From NCBI RefSeq assembly GCF_002946835.1, contig NZ_CP026652.1, forward strand, positions 310,001 to 374,000: a stretch of 64,000 nucleotides of DNA, in the 5' to 3' direction. Shown here one piece after another: positions 42,902 through 51,251 of the stretch. Each line of letters begins with the position of its first letter. Positions within the stretch are counted from its first letter, which is position 1. Origin of the DNA: Streptomyces dengpaensis (GTDB lineage Bacteria; Actinomycetota; Actinomycetes; Streptomycetales; Streptomycetaceae). Under the pieces are notes generated by a model that was not told the DNA's origin, did not search any database, and was given only the letters and a program-made list of their open reading frames with translations. The position numbers were made by a program, and so were the translations under genes.

Positions 42902-43969
42902 ATGAAAGGCTTCGTGTTCCACGGCGCCGGACAGTCGGCCTGGGAGGAGGTCCCGGACCCGGCCATCAAGGAGCCCACCGACGCGATCGTGCGCGTCGGG
43001 GCCGTCACCATCTGCGGCACGGACCTGCACATCCTCAAGGGCGACGTCCCCGAGGTGCGCCCTGGCACCGTGCTGGGACATGAGGCGGTCGGTGAGATCG
43101 TCGATGTCGGCAGTGACGTCCGGACCGTGCGGCCGGGAGACCGGGTCCTGGTCTCCTGCATCAGCGCGTGCGGGCGGTGCTCCTATTGCCGTCAGGGAAT
43201 GTACGGCCAGTGCCGGGGTGGCGGGGGCTGGATCCTCGGCCACCTGATCGACGGCACTCAGGCCGAGTACGTCCGGGTCCCCTACGCCGACCTGTCCGTG
43301 CACCCGTTGCCTGCCGCCATGGACAGCGAAGACGCGGTCCTGCTGGCCGACATCTTCCCCACCTCGTACGAGGTGGGCGTGCTCAACGGGCACGTCCGTC
43401 CCGGAGACACCGTCGTCGTGGTCGGCGCGGGCCCCATCGGACTGGCGGCCATCGCCACGGCCCGGCTGTTCACCCCCGAACGGATCGTCGCCGTCGACCT
43501 GGCCCCCGCCCGACTGGAGGCCGCCCGGCAGCTGGGCGCCGACGCCGTGGCCGACGCCCGGGAGACGCCCGAACAGCTGGTCGCCGACCTCACCGACGGG
43601 CTCGGCGCGGACGTCGTCATCGAGGCGGTCGGCGTGCCGGAGAGCTTCGAACTGTGCACCCGCATGGTCCGGCCCGGCGGCCACGTCGCCAACGTCGGCG
43701 TGCACGGCGCCCCCGCGACCCTGCACCTGGAAGACCTGTGGATCAAGAACATCACCATCACCACGGGTCTGGTCGACACCTACTCCACCCCGACCCTGCT
43801 GCGAATGGCGGCCGCCGGCCGCCTGCCCACCTCGCAGCTGGTCACCCACACCTTCCCGCTGGACCGCATGGAGGAGGCGTACAACGTCTTCGCCCAGGCT
43901 GCCGACACCGGCGCCCTCAAGGTCGTGCTCGGCGGGGAGCAGCACGAGGTCGCCGTACGCGCGGCCTGA
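42902..43969 (+). CDS. Zinc-dependent alcohol dehydrogenase
   Basis: A 355-aa MDR enzyme. The catalytic-zinc residues are visible: Cys in VTICGTDLHILKGD, His-Glu in LGHEAVGEIVDVG. The structural-zinc loop is CISACGRCSYCRQGMYGQC with four cysteines. NAD binding is in VVVVGAGPIGLAAIATARLF. It is of the formaldehyde/secondary-alcohol type. Start at 42902 behind GGGGAGAG; the longer open frame upstream runs through the operator region. Three palindromes precede it. Nearby PNPOx genes follow on the same strand, probably as one operon. Confidence 0.9.
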   Translation: MKGFVFHGAGQSAWEEVPDPAIKEPTDAIVRVGAVTICGTDLHILKGDVPEVRPGTVLGHEAVGEIVDVGSDVRTVRPGDRVLVSCISACGRCSYCRQGMYGQCRGGGGWILGHLIDGTQAEYVRVPYADLSVHPLPAAMDSEDAVLLADIFPTSYEVGVLNGHVRPGDTVVVVGAGPIGLAAIATARLFTPERIVAVDLAPARLEAARQLGADAVADARETPEQLVADLTDGLGADVVIEAVGVPESFELCTRMVRPGGHVANVGVHGAPATLHLEDLWIKNITITTGLVDTYSTPTLLRMAAAGRLPTSQLVTHTFPLDRMEEAYNVFAQAADTGALKVVLGGEQHEVAVRAA

Positions 43970-43988
43970 CGAAGGGACGTGAGGAGCC

Positions 43989-44664
43989 ATGGCTGAACGG
44001 ACACGGCTGGACGCGGCGGCCGAACGGCCTCTGGGCGATCTGGGACGCCGCATCGCCACGCGACGCGCGCAACTCGGCCTGGCCCGGCGGGAGACGGCCA
44101 TCCGGGCGGGCATGGCTCCCAGCTACCTGAGGCATCTGGAGGAGCACCCGGGCGCCGCTCCGAACAGGGGAACGCTCCTCAGCCTGGCCGTGGCGCTGGA
44201 GACCACGGTGCCGGAGCTCGCCCGCGGCGACGCCGACCTCCCGCCCGGCCTGGAACAGGCGGCCCGCGCCCCCCGAGTTCACCGAACTGGGACAGGACGA
44301 GTGCAGATCCCTCCTTGGGACACACGGTGTGGGGAGGATCGCGGTGTCCACCACTTCGGGACCCGTCATCGCTCCTGTCAACTACAGCGTCGTGGATGGC
44401 GTGATCGCGTTCCGGACGGCCTCTGGCACGACGCCGTCGCTGGCGTCCGGCCGTTTGGTGGCCTGCGAAGTCGACCGCATCGACGAGGCCTTCAGCCGCG
44501 GCTGGAGCGTTGTCGTGCGTGGGCGCGCGCGAACCGTGACGGATCCCGACGAGACACGTCGGCTCGACGAAGGGGCGTACAGCACGCCCTGGGCGGGAGG
44601 CCGACGTGAGCTGTGGATGTGTGTCGATCCGCTCGCGGTCACCGGGCGCCGGATCACCGTGTGA
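43989..44664 (+). pseudogene. XRE-PNPOx fusion gene with a one-base frameshift
   Basis: The N-terminal helix-turn-helix (LGRRIATRRAQLGLARRETA, MAPSYLRHLEEHPGAAPNRG) is in one frame to about 44270. The pyridoxamine-phosphate-oxidase-like domain (GVGRIAVSTTSGPVIAPVNY, VIAFRTASGTTPSLASGRLV, end LAVTGRRITV) is in another. Deleting one C from the run of six at about 44271-44276 restores one continuous protein (RAPEFTELGQDECRSLLG), as in intact homologues. This is either a true mutation or a sequencing error in a homopolymer. Such proteins bind flavin or F420-like cofactors. Confidence 0.72.
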
Positions 44665-44704
44665 CGTTCCCTTCCCCCTGCGACTGGTGAGAGAAGCACG
44701 ACTG

Positions 44705-45166
44705 ATGTACGCCAACGACGGATTCCGTGAACTCGACCGGCGCGAATGCATGCGGCTGCTGACGCAGGTGCCCGTCGGCCGCATCGTCCACACGCGCGAG
44801 GCTTTGCCCGCCGTGCTTCCCGTCAATTTCGCCCTGGACGAGGGAGCAGTGGTCGTGCGCACCTCCGCCGCATCAGAACTCGTACGAGCGGTCGACGGTG
44901 CGGTGGTCGCCTTCGAGGTCGACGAGGTCGACGCGACAGCGCAATCCGGCTGGAGCGTCGTCGTCACCGGACCCGCCACGGTCGTCGCCGAACCGGCCGA
45001 ACACGAACGGCTGTTGCGGACCGGCCCGCGCTCCTGGGTGCCGTCGCCGGAGGAGGTCTTCGTTCGGATCGAGCCGGAGCTGGTGACCGGACGCGAAGTC
45101 GTCGGCGGACGTACCGTCTACGGCCTGGAACTCACTGCGGCTGACGACCGCGGTCTGTCGTTCTGA
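44705..45166 (+). CDS. Pyridoxamine 5'-phosphate oxidase family protein
   Basis: A 153-aa single split-barrel flavin-binding domain: FRELDRRECMRLLTQVPVGR IVH, then LPAVLPVNFALDEGAVVVRT, VAFEVDEVDATAQSGWSVVV and VRIEPELVTGREV. It is related to the domain in the frameshifted gene just upstream and to mycobacterial DevR-regulon PNPOx/FDOR proteins. Likely a flavin or F420-dependent reductase; substrate unknown. A two-way hairpin follows. Confidence 0.85.
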   Translation: MYANDGFRELDRRECMRLLTQVPVGRIVHTREALPAVLPVNFALDEGAVVVRTSAASELVRAVDGAVVAFEVDEVDATAQSGWSVVVTGPATVVAEPAEHERLLRTGPRSWVPSPEEVFVRIEPELVTGREVVGGRTVYGLELTAADDRGLSF

Positions 45167-45182
45167 CCGCTACCGGACAGAA

Positions 45183-45215
45183 GTCCGCCCGGCGACAGAT
45201 CTGCGCCGGGCGGAC
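45183..45215. terminator. Bidirectional hairpin between PNPOx and hemerythrin genes
   Basis: GTCCGCCCGGCG at 45183-45194 pairs perfectly with CGCCGGGCGGAC at 45204-45215. It lies between two convergent genes. Confidence 0.65.
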
Positions 45216-45236
45216 GATGAGGCGAAGTACGCAAGC

Positions 45237-45710
45237 TCAGGAGAACAGCTCCGGTTCACGTCGGCCGAGGCGGGCGCGCACCGCTTCCACGGCCTCCCAC
45301 TGCTCGGGCTCCAACAACGCCAGGGCGGCGGGGAAGACGCCGTCCTGCTCCTTGAGGATGTGCTCCCGCAGCAGGTCGAGGGTCGTGATCAGCCGATCCG
45401 GCCAGCTCAGGTCGGCGAGGAAGGGGCCGCTCGCCTCGGCCAGGACGGCGTCGATACGGCGGTGCTCGTCCCGCAGCGCGGCGATCTTCTCTGGGAACTC
45501 CCCGGCCGGCGCCGGGAACAGTCCGTGTTCTTCCACCTGGGTGTGCGGCCCCAGCACGGAGGCGATCTCGCGGGCGAGTTCCGCCATCAGGGCGATCTCA
45601 CCGTCCTGCCGGGCGTCCCGTACGCGGCTGATGAGTGTCACGGCCTTCTCGTGCTCCTGGGTCAACTCGTCGATGGTCTCCAGTGCCTGGCACCCGCAGT
45701 ACTCACACAT
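45237..45710 (-). CDS. Hemerythrin-like HHE domain protein
   Basis: 157 aa. It begins MCEYCGCQALETIDELTQEH, with an N-terminal CxxCxC motif and the first His. Further ligands follow in LGPHTQVEEHGLFP, RDEHRRIDAVL and LREHILKEQDGVFPA. HHE proteins bind a di-iron centre and sense or carry oxygen or nitric oxide. The extra N-terminal cysteines suggest another metal or redox site. ATG at 45710; the longer open frame is the antisense of nothing coding. It is 14 bases downstream of the narK-like fragment, on the same strand. Confidence 0.85.
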   Translation of the reverse strand: MCEYCGCQALETIDELTQEHEKAVTLISRVRDARQDGEIALMAELAREIASVLGPHTQVEEHGLFPAPAGEFPEKIAALRDEHRRIDAVLAEASGPFLADLSWPDRLITTLDLLREHILKEQDGVFPAALALLEPEQWEAVEAVRARLGRREPELFS

Positions 45711-45724
45711 GACACGTTCCCCTC

Positions 45725-46297
45725 TCAGTGCTGTTGCGCGAGCCGACGCCGGGCCACGGCGTGGCGCACACCGGTCTGCGTGAAGGTGAGGGCCCCGGCG
45801 GCGACCGCCGAGAGCAGGACCAGGCCGAGGGCGTACGAGCCGTACGTGCCGTATAGCGAGCCCATCAGCAGCGGCGGGACGAAGCCGCCCAGGCCGCCCG
45901 CGGCGCCGACGATACCGGTGACCGAACCGACCTTGTTCGCCGGCGCCAGCAGGGCAACCAGGGCGAACACGGCACCGCTGGCCGCCCCGAGCGCGGCACC
46001 CAACGACAGGAACGCGAGGGTGCCGACCGGTGCCAGCGCCGGAGTGAAGGACTGGGCGATGGCTCCGGCGAACACCACGCCCAGCGATCCGGCCAGCACC
46101 TTCACCGGCCCGACGCGGTCCGACAGCCAGCCGCCGACCGGCCGCATCGCCACAGCCAGCAGCACGAACCCGGCCATACGGTTGGCGGCGTCGGCTTGGG
46201 TGAGCCCGTAGCCGGTCTTGAGGTAGGTCGGCAGGTAGACGGAGAAGGCCACGTAGCCGCCGAACGCGACCGCCCGGCGGGAGACGTGTTCCTCGAT
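45725..46297 (-). pseudogene. NarK-type MFS transporter, C-terminal half
   Basis: The frame AVAFGGYVAFSVYLPTYLKT, LTQADAANRMAGFVLLAVAM, RPVGGWLSDRVGP and four more membrane segments to the natural end is the second half of a nitrate/nitrite-type major facilitator. The first six membrane segments are missing and no start precedes AVAF in that context. Nitrate genes are classic DevR/OsdR targets. Non-functional as seen. Confidence 0.65.
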
Positions 46298-46322
46298 CAC
46301 GACACTGCTCAAGCGTCGAACG

Positions 46323-46377
46323 GGGCCCACCGGGCCGGGCAGGTGCTGTCCGTCCCCACCGCAAGGCCGAACGGCCC
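46323..46377. promoter_or_regulatory. Two DevR/OsdR-type palindromes before the sensor kinase
   Basis: GGGCC-CACC-GGGCC at 46323-46336 and AGGCC-GAAC-GGCCC at 46364-46377, each one mismatch from consensus. They lie between the truncated transporter and the kinase gene and could autoregulate the kinase. Confidence 0.5.
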
Positions 46378-46556
46378 CAGTACGTCGTCGGTGGGGTGCA
46401 CGCCGATGCCCGTTCCCCACTCGTTCACGGCGAGGGCGGCCAGCGGACCACCGGACGCCGGACCCAATTCCGTACCGTCACGCGCGGCGGGCCGGTACCG
46501 TGACCCATGACCGGAACGGCTGGTGTCCGCCCGCCCACGGGACCGAGGAGACGCAG

Positions 46557-48284
46557 GTGGGAAGCCCCGACGAGCCCCGGGAGGCCCGCGTACGGCTGCC
46601 GCAGCTGAGGCTGGACGAGCTGCTGGAGGAACTCCAGGCCCGTCTGGACACGGCCCGTGGCACCCGCGACCGGGTGCACAGTCTGCTGGAGGCAGTGCTC
46701 TCGGTCGGCCGAGAGCTGGACCTGGAGCAGGCGCTGCACAGCATCGTCGAAGCCGCCGCAGTACTGGTCGACGCCGAATACGCGGCCCTCGGAGTGATCG
46801 GGCCGGACGGCAAGCGGCTGTCCGCCTTCCACACGGTCGGGGTCACCAAGGAGCAGATCGCCCGGATCGGCCCGTTCCCGGGGGGGCACGGCATCCTCGG
46901 CGAGCTGATCAACCGTCCCGAGCCGCTGCGCCTGACGAAGATCTCCGAGCACCCCGCCTCGTACGGCTTCCCGCCCAACCACCCGCCGATGAACACCTTC
47001 CTCGGCGTCCCCATCCGAGTGCGCGACCAGGTCTTCGGCAACCTGTACCTCACCGAGAAGCGCGGCGGAGCGCAGTTCGACGAGGAGGACGAGTCGGTCC
47101 TCTCCACCCTGGCGGTGGCGGCCGGCGTCGCGATCGACAACGCCCGCCTGTACGAAGAGTCCCGGCTGCGCGAGCGGTGGCTGCGGGCGAACGCGGAGAT
47201 CACTCAAAGTCTGATGTCAGGCAGCCTTCGCGCCGAGGTCCTCGGCCTGATCGCCGAGCGAGCCCGGGAAATCACCGGCGCCGCCCTGGCCATGGTCGCG
47301 ATGCCGATGGAGGACACCGACTCGCTCAGCGTGGAACTCGCCATCGGGCCCGAGGCGGAGTCACTGCGCGGACTGGTGCTGCCCGTCGACGGCAGCCTGA
47401 TCGGCGAGGCCTTCTCGACGGTCGCCCCCGTCACCAGCCCGGACGTCTCCCATGACGAACGAGTCCCGGCCGGTCCCCCGAGCTTCACCGGACTCGGTCC
47501 CGGCGTCGCCGTTCCCGTAGGCACGGGGGAGGGCGGCGTACGCGGCGTCGTCCTGCTGATCCGAGGGGCGAGGCAGACGGTGTTCACCGGCAAGGAGATC
47601 GAACCGCTGCAGGGCTTCGCCGCGCAGGCGGCCGTCGCCATGGAGCTCGCGGAACGGCGTGCGGACGCCGAAGAGGTCGCGGTGCTCAAGGACCGCGACC
47701 GCATCGCCCGCGACCTGCACGACCTGGCGATCCAGCGGCTGTTCGCCACGGGCATGACCTTGCAGAGCGCGGGCCGGTTCATCGAGCACCCCGAGGCCTC
47801 CGAGCGCGTGGTGCGCGCGGTGGACGACTTGGACGAGACCATCAGGATTATCAGGTCGACGATCTTCGGACTGCGAGTGCGTGACGGCGGTGCCGGGACG
47901 GGACTGCGCGCGCGAGTCGTGCGGGCGGTCGGCGAGGCCGCCCCGGTGCTCGGCTTCGCCCCCAGCGTCCGGATGGAGGGCCTGGTGGACACGGACGTGC
48001 CCCAGGACGTCGCCGACCAGGTCATCGCCGTACTCTCCGAGGCCCTCACCAACATCGCCCGACACGCCCAAGCCTCCCGCGCCGACGTCGTCCTCACGGC
48101 CGACTCCCCGCAGGTCCGCCTCACGGTCACGGACAACGGCGTCGGCATCGCCCCCGACGGCCGCCGCAGCGGGTTGCACAATATGGCGGAGCGGGCCGAA
48201 CAGCTCGGTGGCGCGCTGGAGCTGAGCAGTCCTCATGAAGGGGGCACCACGATGGTGTGGTGGGTGCCGGTGCCTGCCGAGTAG
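46557..48284 (+). CDS. DevS/OsdK-like sensor histidine kinase with two GAF domains
   Basis: 575 aa. GAF-A (about residues 45-185) ends PPNHPPMNTFLGVPIRVRDQ VFGNLYLTEK. The His in NHPPM stands where mycobacterial DosS/DosT carry their haem ligand (from memory). GAF-B follows (about 205-365). The HisKA_3 helix has the phospho-acceptor in RIARDLHDLAIQRLFATGM. The ATPase domain has EALTNIARHAQAS, VTDNGVGIAPDG and GLHNMAERAEQLGG. A GTG at 46557 has GAGGAG 6 bases upstream, so I prefer it to the GTG at 46500. It should sense oxygen, NO or redox state and phosphorylate the regulator at 30182, the only response regulator seen here. Two palindromes precede it. Confidence 0.9.
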   Translation: MGSPDEPREARVRLPQLRLDELLEELQARLDTARGTRDRVHSLLEAVLSVGRELDLEQALHSIVEAAAVLVDAEYAALGVIGPDGKRLSAFHTVGVTKEQIARIGPFPGGHGILGELINRPEPLRLTKISEHPASYGFPPNHPPMNTFLGVPIRVRDQVFGNLYLTEKRGGAQFDEEDESVLSTLAVAAGVAIDNARLYEESRLRERWLRANAEITQSLMSGSLRAEVLGLIAERAREITGAALAMVAMPMEDTDSLSVELAIGPEAESLRGLVLPVDGSLIGEAFSTVAPVTSPDVSHDERVPAGPPSFTGLGPGVAVPVGTGEGGVRGVVLLIRGARQTVFTGKEIEPLQGFAAQAAVAMELAERRADAEEVAVLKDRDRIARDLHDLAIQRLFATGMTLQSAGRFIEHPEASERVVRAVDDLDETIRIIRSTIFGLRVRDGGAGTGLRARVVRAVGEAAPVLGFAPSVRMEGLVDTDVPQDVADQVIAVLSEALTNIARHAQASRADVVLTADSPQVRLTVTDNGVGIAPDGRRSGLHNMAERAEQLGGALELSSPHEGGTTMVWWVPVPAE

Positions 48285-48509
48285 AGACCCGCGTGGGGCG
48301 GGGTGCCTCCGGCCGGAAGTGCGGCGCTTGCCGTCGGCGGCTTGGGCCCCGCTCAGCAGGGGAGCGGACGTCCGGACAGGGTCCGCAGGTCGGGGGGCTC
48401 CGGTCGGCGACCTGTTCCACTTCAATGCCCCGAGGTGCGAGATGCTCTTGGGCTGTTTGGAACTTCCCGGCATTCCCTGTACACGTTGCCAACTTGATAC
48501 CCGCCAGCG

Positions 48510-48775
48510 TGTAGCTGGCCGAGCAGCTGGGCCCGGCCGGTGGGTATGGGCAGTGAACGGCACAGCCGCATGCCCGCCCGGCCGGCCGTGAGCGCGATGG
48601 ATCGCCACATCATCTTTACGCCGGGCCCGGCACGGGCATAACGCCTGGTCAGGCCCTCCACCTGCTCGACGAGCGTACGGCGTTCGCAGCCGGGAACGTC
48701 GCAGAAGAAGCGCCGGACCTCCAGCTTCACCACCAGCCGGCGCCCGCCGACGGGACACTCGGCCAGCCGTCGCCC
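48510..48775 (-). pseudogene. ISL3-family transposase fragment
   Basis: The frame CPVGGRRLVVKLEVRRFFCD VPGCERRTLVEQVEGLTRRY then SIALTAGRAGMRLCRSLPIP is an N-terminal ISL3 piece, zinc-site cysteines included. It is different from the intact element at 2453. Both ends are missing. Confidence 0.6.
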
Positions 48776-48905
48776 GACTCGTCCGGCCTGACGTGCTCAT
48801 CCTCGAGAAGCGGACGCCAGGGAGTCCGGCGTGGCCTGGGCGACTGACGGCCGACGCGTCAGCGGCCGTCGTGGCTTGTTCGCGGATGTGCCGGACGGTG
48901 CCGGT

Positions 48906-49910
48906 TCAGAGCCATCCGCGGCGTGCGGCCTGCCAGGCGAGTTGCATACGGGTCGTCGCGCCGGCGTGCTCCATCATGCTCTGGATACGGCGCTGGACGG
49001 TCCGCCGGCTCAGCCCCATCTGCGAGGCGATCGCTTTGTCGGCGACTCCCGCCACCAGCAGGGACAGCAGCTTGTGGTCGGTGGGGGAAAGGGAGTTGGC
49101 GCCGCCGACGCCGTCGGTGCCCGAGACCGCGCCGGCGTCGTCGACGTGCAGGGGGACGGCGTCCTCCCAGTAGCGCTCGAACAGGGCGATCAGGGCGGCG
49201 AGCAGGTTGCTGTCCCTGACCAACGCGGTGGTGGGCTCTTCCGGGCTGCCATGGGGTCCGCCGGCCACGAGAGGGAAGATGGCGACGGAACGGTCCGCGA
49301 TCGCCAGGCGCAGCGGCAAGTGCGGTACGGCGCGGGCGACCTCGCCGGCCCGTACGCCCGCGACGACGTTGTCCACGGCACCTTCGTCGTCGAAGAACGT
49401 CTTCTCGTACAGCACCCGGTACCGAACGCCCCGGCTCAGTGCCTGGAACTCCTCGGTGTTGCTGCCGGACGGCATGGCCACGTACTGGGCCTTGCAGAAC
49501 CAGAGCATCTCGTCCTGCGCGCCGGTCTGGATCTGCCGGAGGTGCTGACGCAGGGCTTCGGCCCCGGTGATGACCTCCAGCAACTGGCCGGCGTCGTGCC
49601 GGCGCATCGTGTCCCGGTAGGACTCGACCAGACGGGTGGCCTCGACCCGGGCAAGGTCCAGTGCGTCGGCGCTGCGCTTCAGTCGGGGCAGCAGCGCCAC
49701 GTCCGGGGGAGCCGCCCGGTACACCCGGGGGGTCGCGTCCGTATGGCTGGCGAGGCCCTTGGACGTCAGTGACGTCAGGATCCGCTCGGCCTCCAGCTCC
49801 GTCAGGCCGGCCCGCTGGACGAGGTCCGCCGTCGTAGCGCGGCCGGACGTCACGAGCAGCCCGTAGACGGACTCCTCCTCGGGAGTGACTCCCGCGGGCT
49901 CCAGCACCAC
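48906..49910 (-). CDS. TrmB-like/LuxR helix-turn-helix regulator
   Basis: 334 aa. An N-terminal winged helix of TrmB type (EEESVYGLLVTSGRATTADL VQRAGLTELEAERILTSLTS) is followed by a phospholipase-D-like ligand region (EVITGAEALRQHLRQIQTGA, MLWFCKAQYVAMP, AVAIFPLV-type strand). It ends with a LuxR helix-turn-helix (LSPTDHKLLSLLVAGVADKA, LSRRTVQRRIQSMMEHAGAT). The architecture is common in Streptomyces beside secreted proteases. The frame opens at a TTG (49940); GAGGAGAG before GTG 49910 decides the start. It may regulate the subtilase genes that follow (context only). Confidence 0.85.
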   Translation of the reverse strand: MVLEPAGVTPEEESVYGLLVTSGRATTADLVQRAGLTELEAERILTSLTSKGLASHTDATPRVYRAAPPDVALLPRLKRSADALDLARVEATRLVESYRDTMRRHDAGQLLEVITGAEALRQHLRQIQTGAQDEMLWFCKAQYVAMPSGSNTEEFQALSRGVRYRVLYEKTFFDDEGAVDNVVAGVRAGEVARAVPHLPLRLAIADRSVAIFPLVAGGPHGSPEEPTTALVRDSNLLAALIALFERYWEDAVPLHVDDAGAVSGTDGVGGANSLSPTDHKLLSLLVAGVADKAIASQMGLSRRTVQRRIQSMMEHAGATTRMQLAWQAARRGWL

Positions 49911-49964
49911 GAATGTCTCTCCTCGGCCCCTGGGATTCAATGATTGAACTCGCTGGTTGAATAC

Positions 49965-50145
49965 CGTACTACATCAGAGGGAGGAGAGCTCGGCGACGGC
50001 GGGGTCCGCCTCGGCTCCGGGTCGGTGCGCGTTCCGGCGGAAGCGACGGCGGAGGTCCCGGTGACCGTCGACCCGGCCCGTGCCGGGAGGGGCAAATTCT
50101 ACGGCTATGTGACGGCCGCTTCGGCGGACGGGAAGAGGCCTTGGC
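49965..50145 (+). pseudogene. Subtilase C-terminal domain fragment
   Basis: The frame GSVRVPAEATAEVPVTVDPA then RAGRGKFYGYVTAASADGK is part of the Fn3-like domain after the catalytic domain of large S8 proteases. It is on the opposite strand to, and abuts, the broken subtilase below, so a deletion or inversion joined them. Confidence 0.5.
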
Positions 50146-50896
50146 GATCCGCCCGGCCAGGTCGGGATGGGTCTGGTCGACGCCGGTGTCCAGGACGGCG
50201 ACCTTCACCCCGTCGCCCCGGTAACCGGCCTGCCACACATCCGGGGCACCGATCTGTGCCGTGCTGCGGTCGAGGGACGCGCCCACCCGGCCGTCCAGCC
50301 ACACCCGCGGGATGGCGGCGACCTCGGCCACCTTCAACTGCCCGCCGGCGGGGACCAGTTCCTTCCAGAACCGGCCAAGGTCGGTGTCGGACACGCGCAT
50401 CGCCCGTGCGTCAATGCTGTCGAGCCTGCGGACGGGGGACTCCCGCCGCCAGAGCGGTGAGGTCGTTGATGGCGGCTGCCGCCACGCCGTCCGCCCGCCC
50501 TACGATGAGCGGCAGCGCGTCGGTGTGGGCCTCGTCGTACTTCTGCGCGACGAGCGCCGTCACGTCGAACAACTGCCGGTCGAGGCGGCCGGATGCGACC
50601 AGGGTGCCGGCGTGGGACGCAAGCACCGTCAGATGCCCGTCCAGCTCCTGGGTCCGGAAGAGGACGCCCCGTCGTCCCGCGCCAGGGGTGACGGAGGCGA
50701 TCTGCCGGCCGTCCGAGGCCCTGGTGACCGTCACGCTGTCACCGGTGATCCGTCGCACCGTCGCCATGCCGTTGGCCGACGTGCTCGCAACGGCGCCCTC
50801 ACGCGGGCCACTTGCGCCCGCGGACACGGACGCCGCCGCCCCCGCAACCAGCGCCAAGCCTGTCGATACCGCCGCCACCAGGCGGATCCGTCTCAT
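50130..50896 (-). pseudogene. S8 family serine peptidase, N-terminal remnant
   Basis: Starts MRRIRLVAAVSTGLALVAGA, a signal peptide, then a prodomain (RRITGDSVTVTRASDGRQIA, LDRQLFDVTALVAQKYDEAH). One extra C in the run at about 50430 shifts the frame; removing it gives VPVRRLDSIDARAM. The catalytic domain then begins (GDGVKVAVLDTGVDQTHPDL), with the catalytic Asp, and stops at about 50135. The His and Ser are lost. It is a paralogue of the intact gene beside it. Confidence 0.75.
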
Positions 50897-51251
50897 CAGT
50901 CCTGCGCCTTCCCTCGGCCCGCAGTGTGGTGTTCATGCGCTGGAAGGAATCAGCTGGCAGCGGATGAGGTGTCACTCGATTCCGGTGGCACAGGTGGGAC
51001 ATGTCGCAACGGTGACACCGCTCGGTGCCAGACGACCGGGAGGCGTCCACGGCGACCGCGGGCCGGCTCTGGCCGGGAAGCTGGGAGCCGTGCAACCGAG
51101 CGCCCCGCTCTGCCCACCGCCGCTGCGAGGAGCATCGGCCGCCGCCACCGTGGCCAGGCTGATGCGGATCCGTACCGGAACAACCCGGTGCGCATGCCGC
51201 GGGCGGGGCCGCAGACCGCGGCCCCGCCCGGTTCGTACTCCGTCGGTGACG

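Noticed and set aside
46400..46499. A short coding-looking frame on minus before the sensor kinase
   Set aside because: Under 40 codons, no start, no match I can name, and it lies in the promoter and operator space.
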